From contig NZHE01000024.1 in NCBI GenBank assembly GCA_002691145.1, positions 72,094 through 136,093 of the forward strand: a stretch of 64,000 nucleotides of DNA, in the 5' to 3' direction. Source of the stretch: Rickettsiales bacterium. Lineage in GTDB: Bacteria; Pseudomonadota; Alphaproteobacteria; Methylaequorales; Methylaequoraceae. Below the pieces are notes generated by a model. The model did not search any database. It had not been told where the DNA came from and saw only the letters and a list, made by a program, of their open reading frames with translations. This document shows, in pieces, positions 26,368 through 35,768 of this stretch (the first letter of the stretch is position 1; each line of letters opens with the position of its first letter). The position numbers and the translations under genes are program-made.

Positions 26368-28185
26368 TTACTCAGTATCTTTAATGTTTTCTTCCTCTAA
26401 ATTTCTCCATTCCTGTTCTAGTAGATTTAGTTCATATTGAAAATTTTTTAGTTTTTCACTAGTTGAAATAAATGTTTGCTTGTCCTCAATATATAAAGTT
26501 GAGTTTTCAAGTATTTCTGTGCATCTAAGAATATTTTCCTCTAATTTTTCAATTTTTTTTAAAATCTTTTTAATTTCCTTTTCGGTGTTATTAGTTTTTT
26601 TTGAAGGAATACTCTTTGTTATTTTTGGGTCTAGATTTGTTAATTTCTCTTTTTCAGAGTAAAACTTTTCTAATACATCAGAACAACTCTGATTTGATAT
26701 TTCAATTATTCCATTACCATGGAAAAAAAAAATTTTTTTACAACACTTGTCTAAAAAATCTCTATCATGTGATGCTATCAAAATTGTCCCTTTGTAATTT
26801 TCTAAAAATTTAATAAGCATATCTAGCGTTTCTAAATCAAGGTCATTTGTGGGTTCGTCTAAAATTAATAAATTTTTAGGTGAAGCCAAAACTTTAGCTA
26901 ATAAAATTCTATTCTTTTGTCCTCCTGAAAGGGAATTGATCTTATCATTTACTTCATTAGGTTTAAATAAAAAGTTTTTTAAATAACCACAAATATGGAT
27001 TTTTTTGCCATTTATCTCTATGTAACCCCCGCCGTTAGGTATTAAATTTTCTTTTATTGTTTTCTCTTGAATAATTTGTTCACTATTTTGATCAAAATAA
27101 GAATAACTTATGGAACTTCTAAATTTAACACTTCCTGTATCGGGAGAAATTTTTTTTAGTATAATATTTAAAAAAGTAGATTTGCCAACCCCATTTTTTC
27201 CAATAATTCCAATTCTTTCTCCTCTAACAAATTTATAATTAAAGTTTTCTATCATTTTAAAGTTCTTTTGACCTACATTATACGATTTCGATATATTAAA
27301 GAGTTGAACGACAACATTTGGTCCTAATTCTTCACCATCTGTAATATTAAATTTAACGTTTGAAATTGCTTTTAAAAAATCTGATTGTTCTTTTTTAAAA
27401 TCTTTCTCTAGGGATTTAACGTTTTTTAATCTTCTTTCATTTCTTTTTCTTCTAGCTTTAATTCCCTTTGATAACCAATCCAATTCTTGCTTCAAAAAAT
27501 TTCTTTTATTTTTTAGCTCTCTTGATTCTTGTTCAATAAGAGATTGAGACCAATCTTCAAAATTCGAAAAACCTTTTGGTGAAACCTTTATTTTCCCCCT
27601 ATCCATCCAAAAGACTTTATTTGTAACATTTTTTAAAAATTTTCTGTCATGGCTTACAACTAAAAATGAACCCTTAAATTCATTATTCAGAAAGTTTTCA
27701 AGCCATCTAATGGATTCAATATCTAAATGATTCGTTGGTTCGTCTAGTAATAAGAAATTTCCATCATCAACTAAAATCTTGAGTAGTCCTATTTTTCTAA
27801 TGAGCCCCCCAGAAAGCTCTGAAATCAGATTATTGTGATTGATTTTTAATTTTTTACAATAATTTTCGATTCTAAACGTATTAAATTCATAATCATTCTC
27901 TTTAAAATAATTTTTCAAGTAATCACTTACCGTAGACTTAGAAATTATGTTATTCTTTTGTTTTAAATAACTAATTTTTAAATTTGGATTGAACCATATT
28001 TCACCACTTTCTGGTTCTTTCTCTTTATTTAAAATTCTCATTAAAGTAGTCTTACCAACTCCATTTTTTCCTATCAAAGCAATTTTTTCTTGATTATGTA
28101 TCGAAAATGAGATTTCTTTAAGAATTGGAGACTTGGTGTATTTAAAAGAACAATCTTTTAGAGTTAGAAAGGTTTCGAATCTCAT
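26368..28185 (-). CDS. uup: ABC-F ATPase, Uup-like
   Basis: A soluble duplicated ABC ATPase of 605 aa without membrane domains. Walker A GKNGVGKT/S occurs in both halves, with signature LSGGLIRKIGLL then LLDEPTNHLDIES in the first, and LSGGQKNRILLAKVLA with LILDEPTNDLDLET in the second. A charged linker (ARRKRNERRLKNVKSL) and a coiled-coil C-terminal extension (about 535-605) are the Uup features. Uup-type proteins act on ribosomes or branched DNA; its link to the glycolipid genes downstream is probably only transcriptional. Confidence 0.92.
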   Translation of the reverse strand: MRFETFLTLKDCSFKYTKSPILKEISFSIHNQEKIALIGKNGVGKTTLMRILNKEKEPESGEIWFNPNLKISYLKQKNNIISKSTVSDYLKNYFKENDYEFNTFRIENYCKKLKINHNNLISELSGGLIRKIGLLKILVDDGNFLLLDEPTNHLDIESIRWLENFLNNEFKGSFLVVSHDRKFLKNVTNKVFWMDRGKIKVSPKGFSNFEDWSQSLIEQESRELKNKRNFLKQELDWLSKGIKARRKRNERRLKNVKSLEKDFKKEQSDFLKAISNVKFNITDGEELGPNVVVQLFNISKSYNVGQKNFKMIENFNYKFVRGERIGIIGKNGVGKSTFLNIILKKISPDTGSVKFRSSISYSYFDQNSEQIIQEKTIKENLIPNGGGYIEINGKKIHICGYLKNFLFKPNEVNDKINSLSGGQKNRILLAKVLASPKNLLILDEPTNDLDLETLDMLIKFLENYKGTILIASHDRDFLDKCCKKIFFFHGNGIIEISNQSCSDVLEKFYSEKEKLTNLDPKITKSIPSKKTNNTEKEIKKILKKIEKLEENILRCTEILENSTLYIEDKQTFISTSEKLKNFQYELNLLEQEWRNLEEENIKDTE

Positions 28186-28265
28186 ACTATTATATTAGTT
28201 ATATAGGTATATTAAAAATAAATTATGAATTTGAATACCTAATTTATTTATTTAAATAAAATTTT

Positions 28266-28340
28266 TGGCTGGGGTGGCAGGATTCGAACCTGCGAATGCC
28301 GATACCAAAAACCGGTGCCTTACCGCTTGGCCACACCCCA
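28266..28340 (-). tRNA. tRNA-Gln (UUG)
   Basis: A 75-base cloverleaf on the minus strand: acceptor TGGGGTG paired with CACCCCA, discriminator G, and CCA encoded in the genome (28266-28268). The anticodon stem CCGGT/ATCGG holds loop TTTTGGT with anticodon TTG, and the T arm has GGTTCGAATCC. It stands alone between uup and ispE. The encoded CCA matters because the cca gene in this window looks damaged. Confidence 0.97.
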
Positions 28341-28386
28341 AAAATCAATTATTACTTAAACATAATAGTTTTTTTAAGTAAACAGG

Positions 28387-29256
28387 TTAAATCTGATTTA
28401 ATAAATTTCCTGAACTAATCCACCAAAATCTATTTATATTAGAAAAAATTTTTTCTGCTTCCTTCAATTTTTGACAATTTTCAAAGAGTCCAAAACACGA
28501 AGCTCCAGAGCCAGACATTCTTGAAAAAAAACTGTCCGTTTTATTTTTAAAAATTTTTAATATCTCATAAATTTCTGGGTGAAGTTTAATTGCTATTTTT
28601 TCAAGATCATTCGAGGAATTTTTAAGTAAACCTAAGAAAGCATCATTGGTGAAGTTTTCAGGCATGACAGTTTTTGAATTATTAAAAATTTTTACATTTT
28701 CAAAAATCTCTTTTGTAGATACTTGTTTTAAAGGGTTTACGATAAGTATTGGATATTCTGGTATATTAGAAATTGGTCTAATAATATTTCCTATGCCTTG
28801 AATAATTGCACTTCTGTTGTTAAAACAAAATGGAACATCAGAACCTAATTCTAATAAAAATTCGTCTAAAATTTTTTTTTCAATTTTAAAATTAAATCTT
28901 TTGATTAAAAATTTTAGTACTGTTGCAGCATTAGAAGAACCACCCCCTAAACCAGAACTAATTGGAAGATTTTTAACTAATTTAATTTTTACCTTGAATC
29001 TTTTTTTTGTTAAGTCTTCAAGTTTTTCAATGGCTTTTTTTACTAAATTATTATCTTTTTCATTTAAAAATCCTTTAAATGGTCCATCAATTTCAAAAAA
29101 AAATTCTCTACATTCTTTTATTTCTAAATAATCACCTATGTTGCAGAAACACATAAGACTATTCAAATTATGATAGCTATCGTTTCTTTTTGAAAGAACT
29201 TCTAAAAAAAGATTAATTTTTGCTGGAGAAAAAAATAAGTTCTTATTTTCTTTCAT
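28387..29256 (-). CDS. ispE: 4-diphosphocytidyl-2-C-methyl-D-erythritol kinase
   Basis: A GHMP kinase of the MEP isoprenoid pathway. The 289 aa include the N-terminal SPAKINLFLEV, the ATP loop LPISSGLGGGSSNAAT (about 90-105), LGSDVPFC and the C-terminal MSGSGASCFGLF. It directly follows the TPR gene with no gap, a pairing common in alphaproteobacteria. It implies isoprenoid supply for UbiA, CtaB and polyprenyl carriers. Confidence 0.95.
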   Translation of the reverse strand: MKENKNLFFSPAKINLFLEVLSKRNDSYHNLNSLMCFCNIGDYLEIKECREFFFEIDGPFKGFLNEKDNNLVKKAIEKLEDLTKKRFKVKIKLVKNLPISSGLGGGSSNAATVLKFLIKRFNFKIEKKILDEFLLELGSDVPFCFNNRSAIIQGIGNIIRPISNIPEYPILIVNPLKQVSTKEIFENVKIFNNSKTVMPENFTNDAFLGLLKNSSNDLEKIAIKLHPEIYEILKIFKNKTDSFFSRMSGSGASCFGLFENCQKLKEAEKIFSNINRFWWISSGNLLNQI

Positions 29257-30903
29257 TTAAATACCGAATTTTATTTTTTTTAAAACCTTGTTTTTATGTT
29301 CAAAATTAGGATCAAATATCAATACTTTCTTCCATTGAGAAACGGCTTCATCAAATCTCCCTGATTTCCAGTACACATCACCGAGGTGGTTATTTAAGGT
29401 AGGATCTGAGGGCATTATTCTGAGAGCATGTTCAAGTACGTCAATAGAATTCTTATAATCACCTAAATGGAAGTATGCCCAACCTAACGAATCAAGAATA
29501 TATGCGTCATTTGGTTCAATTTCAACAGCAAGTGATAATAAATCAAACGCTTCATTTATTCTAACACCTCTTTCTAACCAACTGTAAGCTAAATAATTTA
29601 AAACGTATGCTGCTTCAGGATTAAGTTCTAATGCTCTTACAAAGTCTTTCTCTGCTAAATTCCATTTTTTCATCCTCTCGTAAGAGATCCCTCGAGAATA
29701 AAAAATATTCCAGTGTTTAGGCTTCACATCAGAAATATCATCAATTATGGTATTATAGAATTTTATAGCGTCTTTGAACAGTGATTGACTCCTTAAAGTA
29801 TGCGCATAATAAAGTAAGAATTCCTTTTCTTCTGGATACTTTAAAATTAGGCTTTTAAGTAAATCATTTAACTTATCTGTTTTTTCAAGATAGCTTAAAA
29901 TCTTCAATTCAAGCTTATCAAACTTCACATCATAGATATTATCCTTTATTATTGAATTAATAATTTCAAGACTTCTTTCTTGATGACCAATCTTGTCATA
30001 TAAGTTTGCGGACAATAGTTTAAGTGCATAAAAATCCGGCCTTATTTTTAGGCCAATATTTGAAAAATAAATTGCAAACTTATATAATTTTTGATCAAAA
30101 AACCAACCCGAAATATTAAAATAAACCTCTGCAAGTGCTTCATCTGACTTAGATATTTTATTTAAGTCAAAAGTATCTAATTTGAACTTTTTTAAATTTA
30201 ATTTTATACCCTCATCATTTATATTCTTTATTAAGTTCTCCAGCAAGATAGTATTGTTATTCTCTAAATACTTAATCATTAGTAATTCAGAAAATCTTGA
30301 GGTATCTGAAAACTTATCTTTAATTAATCCAAAAAATTCGTTGCTCTTTTTCTTATCCCCTAAAATATTGTACATTATTCCTGTATGAAGACATTCTAGT
30401 GGAGAACAAGTTTCTAGACCATTTTTATTCATATGATTTTTAAAATCAGGTTCCGCTGAAAAAGATATCCAATTTTCTATTAAATTTAAGAATACAGAAT
30501 CTACTTCAGATTTTGTAATCGAGGCTAAATGTTTTTTGGCACTCTCAAAATCTTTTTTAATAAAGAAATCTGAAGAAAGGATAATATTAGAAAAAAAGTT
30601 ACTAGGATCCAATTTCAATAACTTTTTAGAAAATTCCAGAGACATTTCCCAATTATTTATAAGTAATGAATAATACAATGCTTTTTGTATTAGTTCTTTC
30701 CCTTCGATAGAACTTTTAATTTTTTTAAGAGACTTATATCCTTGATCTAGGTTCTTATTTTTTTCAAAAAAAATCCAAGATAAATAGTTGCCAGATATTG
30801 TTGATTCGTTATTTTTTGCACCTAGAGGACTAAAAGTTAAGAGACTTATCATTAAAAAAATGCTTAATTTTTTACATGTTTGTATAATTTGGTCCTCCCG
30901 CAC
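29257..30903 (-). CDS. TPR-repeat protein, exported
   Basis: A 548-residue tetratricopeptide protein. The N-terminus has a hydrophobic signal-like segment (KKLSIFLMISLLTFSPLGA). At least six TPR units are visible from about residue 260, the clearest in the last 170 residues (NLAEKDFVRALELNPEAAYVLNYLAYS, NSIDVLEHALRIMPSDPTLNNHLGDVYWKSGRFDEA). The longest frame starts at 30903, inside etfD; an ATG at 30852 after the etfD stop is also possible but would lose the basic n-region. The role is unknown, and its place next to ispE is conserved in the group. Confidence 0.75.
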   Translation of the reverse strand: MREDQIIQTCKKLSIFLMISLLTFSPLGAKNNESTISGNYLSWIFFEKNKNLDQGYKSLKKIKSSIEGKELIQKALYYSLLINNWEMSLEFSKKLLKLDPSNFFSNIILSSDFFIKKDFESAKKHLASITKSEVDSVFLNLIENWISFSAEPDFKNHMNKNGLETCSPLECLHTGIMYNILGDKKKSNEFFGLIKDKFSDTSRFSELLMIKYLENNNTILLENLIKNINDEGIKLNLKKFKLDTFDLNKISKSDEALAEVYFNISGWFFDQKLYKFAIYFSNIGLKIRPDFYALKLLSANLYDKIGHQERSLEIINSIIKDNIYDVKFDKLELKILSYLEKTDKLNDLLKSLILKYPEEKEFLLYYAHTLRSQSLFKDAIKFYNTIIDDISDVKPKHWNIFYSRGISYERMKKWNLAEKDFVRALELNPEAAYVLNYLAYSWLERGVRINEAFDLLSLAVEIEPNDAYILDSLGWAYFHLGDYKNSIDVLEHALRIMPSDPTLNNHLGDVYWKSGRFDEAVSQWKKVLIFDPNFEHKNKVLKKIKFGI

Positions 30904-32512
30904 CTTCTGGAACTACCCATCTTATATTTTGGCTGGGATCCTTAATGTCGCAAGTTTTACAATGAATGCAATTTTGAGCATTAATTTGTAGTCTAGAAAT
31001 ATTATTTTCTTGTACGATTTCATAAACTCCAGCAGGACAATATCTTTGTTCTGGTGAGTCATAATGTTTCAAATTGTAATCGATTGGTATTTTTGGGTTG
31101 ATCAATTTTAAATGACATGGTTGATTTTCCTCGTGGTAAGTGGACGTAAAAGCAACGTTGGTTAATTTATCAAAAGTGAGCACACCGTCAGGCTTTGGGT
31201 AATCAATTTTTTTGGCTTTTGTTTTTTCGATTAATCCCTCATGATCCTTTAAATGATGTTTAAATGTCCACGGAGCTTTACCTCTAAAAATAATTTGATC
31301 AATACCAGTTAAAGTCATGCCAATCTTCAACCCCCACTTAAATGCTGGTCTAACATTTCTGGCTTTTTTTAATTCTACACCTACCCAAGAATTAGATAAA
31401 TTATTTGAATAATTCTCTAGTTCATCATATTGTCTATTCTGACTTAAGGCCTCAAAAGCTGCTTCAGCAGCAATCATTCCAGATTTCATTGCAGTGTGCG
31501 AACCTTTAATTTTAGGTGTGTTGAGGGTGCCTGCATCGCACCCTAAGAGCACACCCCCGGGAAATGAAACTTTCGGAAGTGACTGCCAACCACCCTCATT
31601 TAATGCTCTAGCTCCATATGATATTCTTTTTCCACCTTCAAATATCTTTCTAATTATCTTATGTGTTTTAAATCTTTGAAATTCGTCATATGGCGACAAG
31701 TAAGGATTTCTATAGTCTAATCCAATTACAAATCCAACGGAAACAAGATTTCTGTCCAAATGATATAAAAATGATCCTCCATACACATCTTGCTCGAGAG
31801 GCCATCCAACAGAATGAATAACCTCACCTGGATTTGAATTTTCATCTTTAACTTCCCAAAGTTCTTTAAGTCCAATTCCATAGGTCTGATGTTGACTATT
31901 TTTATCTAAACCAAACTTTCTGATTAATTCTTTTCCTAGATGTCCTCTACATCCTTCTCCAAAAAAAGTGTACTTTGCTCTAATATCAATGCCTCTTTGA
32001 AAGTTCGGACCTTCTTTACCATCTTTTTCAACTCCATGATCGCCAGTAGCAATACCGCAAACATTATTGTGTTTATTAAATAAAACATCTGAAGCGGCAA
32101 ATCCTGGGTAAACTTCTACGCCAAGTTCTTCTGCTTTAACTTTTAGCCAAGCACAAAAATTTCCTAAAGAAATTATGTAGTTTTCAGAATTGTGCATTAC
32201 GCTTGGTAGTAAAAAATTTGGAAATTTAAAGGAGCTATTTTCACCTAAATATAGAAATTTCTCACTAGTGACTTTCGTTTTTACAGGAGATTTTAAATCT
32301 TTCCAGTTTGGAAACAACTCATCTAAAGCTCTGGGTTCAAGAACCGCACCAGAAAGTATGTGAGAACCAACTTCTGAGCCCTTTTCAACTACGCATACGG
32401 AATAATTTTTATTATTTTTAATACAAAGCTGTTTAAAGCGTATAGCAGCTGATAGACCGGACGGCCCTGCACCTACAATCACAACATCGTATTCCATTAT
32501 ATCTCTTGTCAT
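30872..32512 (-). CDS. etfD: Electron transfer flavoprotein-ubiquinone oxidoreductase
   Basis: ETF-QO passes electrons from fatty-acid and amino-acid dehydrogenases via ETF to ubiquinone at the membrane. The 546 aa have an N-terminal FAD motif (VVIVGAGPSGLSAAIR), the conserved GCDAGTLNTPKIKGSHTAMKSG and a C-terminal 4Fe-4S set in RYCPAGVYEI followed by INAQNCIHCKTCDIKDP. It is full length. No etfAB genes are in the window. Its end overlaps the longest TPR frame. Confidence 0.96.
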   Translation of the reverse strand: MTRDIMEYDVVIVGAGPSGLSAAIRFKQLCIKNNKNYSVCVVEKGSEVGSHILSGAVLEPRALDELFPNWKDLKSPVKTKVTSEKFLYLGENSSFKFPNFLLPSVMHNSENYIISLGNFCAWLKVKAEELGVEVYPGFAASDVLFNKHNNVCGIATGDHGVEKDGKEGPNFQRGIDIRAKYTFFGEGCRGHLGKELIRKFGLDKNSQHQTYGIGLKELWEVKDENSNPGEVIHSVGWPLEQDVYGGSFLYHLDRNLVSVGFVIGLDYRNPYLSPYDEFQRFKTHKIIRKIFEGGKRISYGARALNEGGWQSLPKVSFPGGVLLGCDAGTLNTPKIKGSHTAMKSGMIAAEAAFEALSQNRQYDELENYSNNLSNSWVGVELKKARNVRPAFKWGLKIGMTLTGIDQIIFRGKAPWTFKHHLKDHEGLIEKTKAKKIDYPKPDGVLTFDKLTNVAFTSTYHEENQPCHLKLINPKIPIDYNLKHYDSPEQRYCPAGVYEIVQENNISRLQINAQNCIHCKTCDIKDPSQNIRWVVPEGAGGPNYTNM

Positions 32513-32553
32513 AAAACCTTTTCCAAATTTATTGCATTACTTTTAACCACAAA

Positions 32554-32571
32554 ATATATATATATATATAT
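32554..32571. repeat. (AT)9 dinucleotide repeat in etfD/UDG divergent promoter region
   Basis: Nine AT units end 3 bases before the ATG of the (+) gene, in a 62-base gap between divergent starts. It takes the place where a Shine-Dalgarno would be. Such tracts can vary in length, but nothing here shows that it does. Confidence 0.8.
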
Positions 32572-32574
32572 GAG

Positions 32575-33285
32575 ATGAATATTAAAAACACAAAGTCTTT
32601 TATGCAATTTTATAATGAATTAGGACTAAATGAGGTATTTTCAAAAAAAACATCTGGTAAACTAAAAATTAATACAAATTTTAAAAAAGGCAAAATATTA
32701 TCAACTTCAAAGAATAAAGAAAAACTTTTAAAAAATCTTGAAGCTGAGATATTAAATTTAGATATTGGATTGAAAGATACAGCTACAAATTTAGTGTTTG
32801 GCTCGGGCAATGTTAATGCAGATGTAATGGTCCTTGGGGATGCTCCAGATTCAGAAGATGATAGAGAAGGACAACCTTTTCAGGGTGAAATTGGAAATCT
32901 ACTCGAAAAAATTTTAGGATCAATCGGTCTTACAAATAAAAATACCTATTTATCAAATTTAGTATTTTGGAGACCTCCTGGAAATAGAATTGCAAACCAG
33001 GATGAAGTTAATTTATGTTTGCCATACACCGAAAAACATATTAAAATTATCAATCCTAAATATCTAATTCTTCTTGGAGGAATTACTTCTAAGTCAATAC
33101 TAAAAACAGAAAAAAATATAACCCAATTAAGAGGTAGTTACTATGCATCTAAATTTTTTGAAAAAGTTCAAATCTTCCCAATATTTCATCCTAAATTTTT
33201 AATTCAAAACTCATTAGAAAAAAAAAAAACTTGGTTTGATTTACTTTACATATCTAAAATTATAAATAATAAAGGAAATGAATAA
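32575..33285 (+). CDS. Uracil-DNA glycosylase family 4-like protein without the iron-sulfur cysteines
   Basis: A 236-residue UDG-superfamily protein: ATNLVFGSGN (about 68-77), motif VMVLGDAPDSEDDREGQPFQGEIGNLL (about 84-110), the family-4 NLVFWRPPGNR and the C-terminal HPKFLIQN. It departs from family 4 in two ways. The whole protein has a single Cys (in NLCLPY), so the 4Fe-4S cluster cannot form, and the catalytic-loop GEAPG reads GDAPD. The N-terminal 65 residues are Lys-rich and unmatched. It may be a repaired-function variant or a DNA-binding derivative; the superfamily is sure, the activity is not. It overlaps moaB by 8 bases. Confidence 0.78.
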   Translation: MNIKNTKSFMQFYNELGLNEVFSKKTSGKLKINTNFKKGKILSTSKNKEKLLKNLEAEILNLDIGLKDTATNLVFGSGNVNADVMVLGDAPDSEDDREGQPFQGEIGNLLEKILGSIGLTNKNTYLSNLVFWRPPGNRIANQDEVNLCLPYTEKHIKIINPKYLILLGGITSKSILKTEKNITQLRGSYYASKFFEKVQIFPIFHPKFLIQNSLEKKKTWFDLLYISKIINNKGNE

Positions 33286-33808
33286 GTTAGATAATAATAA
33301 AAAATTTATACCTCTTAATATTTCAATAGCAGTCGTATCAGATTCAAGAAATGAAAAAACTGACAAATCTGGAATAATACTAGAAAAAAAAATAATTAAT
33401 TCTGGTCATAAGATTCATTCTAAAATTTTCATAAAAGATGATGAAAAAAAAATTATTGAATATCTTGATCAATCTGTAAAAGATAAAAAAATTGATGTAA
33501 TAATAACAACAGGTGGAACTGGATTAACTGGTCGAGACTCAACACCTGAAGCTGTAAAAAAAATTATTTCAAAGGAAATAGAGGGTTTTGGTGAGTTATT
33601 TAGAATGTTAAGTTATAAAAAAATAGGAACTTCCTCGCTCCAATCCAGAGCATTAGCCGGAATTAAGAGCAGAAAGTTTATTTTTGCTATACCAGGCTCT
33701 CCATCAGCCTGTAATGATGCATGGGACTATATTTTGAAGTTTCAATTAGACAGTAGATTCAAACCTTGTAATTTAGTGGAGTTACTTGATAGACTTCAAG
33801 AAAAATAA
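33278..33808 (+). CDS. moaB: Molybdenum cofactor biosynthesis protein B
   Basis: A MoaB/MogA-type molybdopterin adenylyltransferase fold, 176 aa. The motif TTGGTGLTGRDSTPEAV (about 86-102) and IPGSPSACNDAWDYI near 145 are diagnostic. The role is in molybdopterin handling; no other moa/moe genes are in the window. It sits between the UDG-like gene and rnhB with overlapping ends on both sides. Confidence 0.92.
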   Translation: MNKLDNNKKFIPLNISIAVVSDSRNEKTDKSGIILEKKIINSGHKIHSKIFIKDDEKKIIEYLDQSVKDKKIDVIITTGGTGLTGRDSTPEAVKKIISKEIEGFGELFRMLSYKKIGTSSLQSRALAGIKSRKFIFAIPGSPSACNDAWDYILKFQLDSRFKPCNLVELLDRLQEK

Positions 33809-34416
33809 TGAACGAATTAATAGATGAGATATCAAAGTTTACAATCGGAATTGATGAGGTTGGAAGGGGTTGTTTATCAGGCCCAGTTGTAGCATGTTCT
33901 ATTCTTTTAAAGAAAACAATTTTAACCGATCCTAGGCATTTGCAAATTGTCGATTCTAAAACTTTATCAATTATTAAAAGAGAAAAATTGGCTCACTTTA
34001 TAAAACAACACTCAGTATTTAATTTTGGATTATCTAGTGTTTCAGAAATAGAAAAAAATAATATTCTAATCGCTACAAAAATTGCAATGCTTCGATCTTT
34101 TAATAATTTTTATAAATTCGACAGCCCAGTAAAAATCGATGGACCTAAATTTTTTGAATTAACAAAAAAAACAGAATTTATAATTAATGGCGATAAAAAA
34201 TCTAGGGTCATTGCAGCTGCTTCAATAGTTGCCAAGTCTTTTAGAGATCAATTGATGAATAGACTATCAAAAAAATTTCCACAATATAATTGGAAAAATA
34301 ATAAAGGATATGGCACGAAAGAGCATATAAAGATGATTGAAAAATTTGGCGTAACTAAATATCACAGAAAAACGTTTGAACCCATTAAAAGTATGCAATT
34401 AAATAACACAAGGTAA
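33808..34416 (+). CDS. rnhB: Ribonuclease HII
   Basis: RNase HII cleaves RNA-DNA hybrids and misincorporated ribonucleotides. The 202 aa contain the first catalytic DE in GIDEVGRGCLSGPVVA (about 14-29), DSKTLSIIKRE and AAASIVAKSFRDQLM. The ATG overlaps the moaB stop by one base. Its 3' end overlaps the convergent histidine kinase gene by 18 bases. Confidence 0.96.
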   Translation: MNELIDEISKFTIGIDEVGRGCLSGPVVACSILLKKTILTDPRHLQIVDSKTLSIIKREKLAHFIKQHSVFNFGLSSVSEIEKNNILIATKIAMLRSFNNFYKFDSPVKIDGPKFFELTKKTEFIINGDKKSRVIAAASIVAKSFRDQLMNRLSKKFPQYNWKNNKGYGTKEHIKMIEKFGVTKYHRKTFEPIKSMQLNNTR

Positions 34417-35766
34417 TTCAATATTTACTGATAAACCTTTGAATTTTGATTCAGACATCCAAACTTTACCTGAGTAAATGTCTACAGTATCTTTAACAAT
34501 GTTTAATCCCAAACCTGTTCCGGGAGTTTGTTCATCTAGTCTAAATCCACGAGCAAAAACTTTTTTTCTTTCAATTTCAGATAATCCAGGTCCATTGTCA
34601 GAAATTATGAACTTAATTTTATTTTCAGAACTCTTGGAAATGTTTACATTGACTAAATTCTTTGTCCACTTACAAGCATTCTCTAATACATTTCCTAAAA
34701 TCTCATTTAAATCGTCAGAATCCCCTAAAAACATAAGTTTTTTTCCTTCAAATTTATAATTTATTGTTATTTGCGGATTAATTTTTTGAAAAACTTTTAT
34801 TATCTTTTTGGTAGTTACTTCTACATCTATTTTTTTACTTACTATTTTAGTTTTTGAAGAGGTTCGTGCTTTATTCAAATATTTATCTACATATGTTTTT
34901 ATCATTTCGACTTGCGGTACCATTATTTTCTCTCCCACACCTTTTTTATTTTTATCAAGTTGATTGCTTATGACTGCTAAAGGTGTTTTTAAAGCATGCG
35001 CTAAATTACCAACATGAGTTTTTGCTCTCTCTACAATCTTTTCATTATGTTCAAGTAAAATATTTATTTCTCTTGCTAATGGAGATACTTCAATTGGATA
35101 GTTTTCTTCCAGCTTTGTTGCATCACCGTTTCTTATTTTAAATAAAGAATTTTTTATTTTTTTTAACGGAAGCAAACCGTATTTTACTTGTAAAAAAACC
35201 GACAAAAGAAGACCTAAACCTAAAACAACTAATGATGAAATCAAGATATTATTGTATAAGGAAATATTTTTTTCAAATTCTTGAGTGTCACCACTTACCA
35301 TAAAAGTTAACGGCTCATCAAATCCTGGAAACGAAATTTCTCTTTGTAATATAATTAACTTTTGTGATTGAACAAACTCTTTCACATTTTTATTGTTTTT
35401 ATTTGTATTTATAAATTGAGCTCTGCCTCCAATTAGTCTTTTATCAAGTGTTAAAACCTGATCCCACATAGATCTTGATCTCACAAGAGTTTTTGAGCCC
35501 TCATTAATTTGCCAATACCATCCAGAGTATGGTTGAAAAAATCTTGGATCACCCAGTGAATTTACGACTGTTATGCTGTTTGTAGAATCAATTTTACTGG
35601 AACCAATTAAAGATTCCATGAATAAATTTAATTTATCATTGAATGACTTTTCAGTCGATTCTCTGAAAATATCAGATAATAAAAGCCCCCCACTGAATAA
35701 AGTTAAAAGGATCCACACTGAAGCGCTTAAAAATAATCTCAAAGCTAAAGAATTTATAAGATTCAT
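34399..35766 (-). CDS. Sensor histidine kinase
   Basis: A membrane histidine kinase of 455 aa: helices at about 9-30 and 173-194, an extracytoplasmic sensor of about 140 residues (with WYWQINEGSKTLVRSRSMWD), a HAMP-like linker, the H-box NLAHALKTP with H257, an N-box region and the ATP-lid blocks DNGPGLSEIERKKVFARGF and GTGLGLNIV. The HALKTP type and the sensor style are those of PhoQ/FeuQ-like kinases beside PepSY genes. It lies 2 bases after its response regulator. The signal is unknown. Confidence 0.9.
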   Translation of the reverse strand: MNLINSLALRLFLSASVWILLTLFSGGLLLSDIFRESTEKSFNDKLNLFMESLIGSSKIDSTNSITVVNSLGDPRFFQPYSGWYWQINEGSKTLVRSRSMWDQVLTLDKRLIGGRAQFINTNKNNKNVKEFVQSQKLIILQREISFPGFDEPLTFMVSGDTQEFEKNISLYNNILISSLVVLGLGLLLSVFLQVKYGLLPLKKIKNSLFKIRNGDATKLEENYPIEVSPLAREINILLEHNEKIVERAKTHVGNLAHALKTPLAVISNQLDKNKKGVGEKIMVPQVEMIKTYVDKYLNKARTSSKTKIVSKKIDVEVTTKKIIKVFQKINPQITINYKFEGKKLMFLGDSDDLNEILGNVLENACKWTKNLVNVNISKSSENKIKFIISDNGPGLSEIERKKVFARGFRLDEQTPGTGLGLNIVKDTVDIYSGKVWMSESKFKGLSVNIELPCVI

Positions 35767-35768
35767 TG

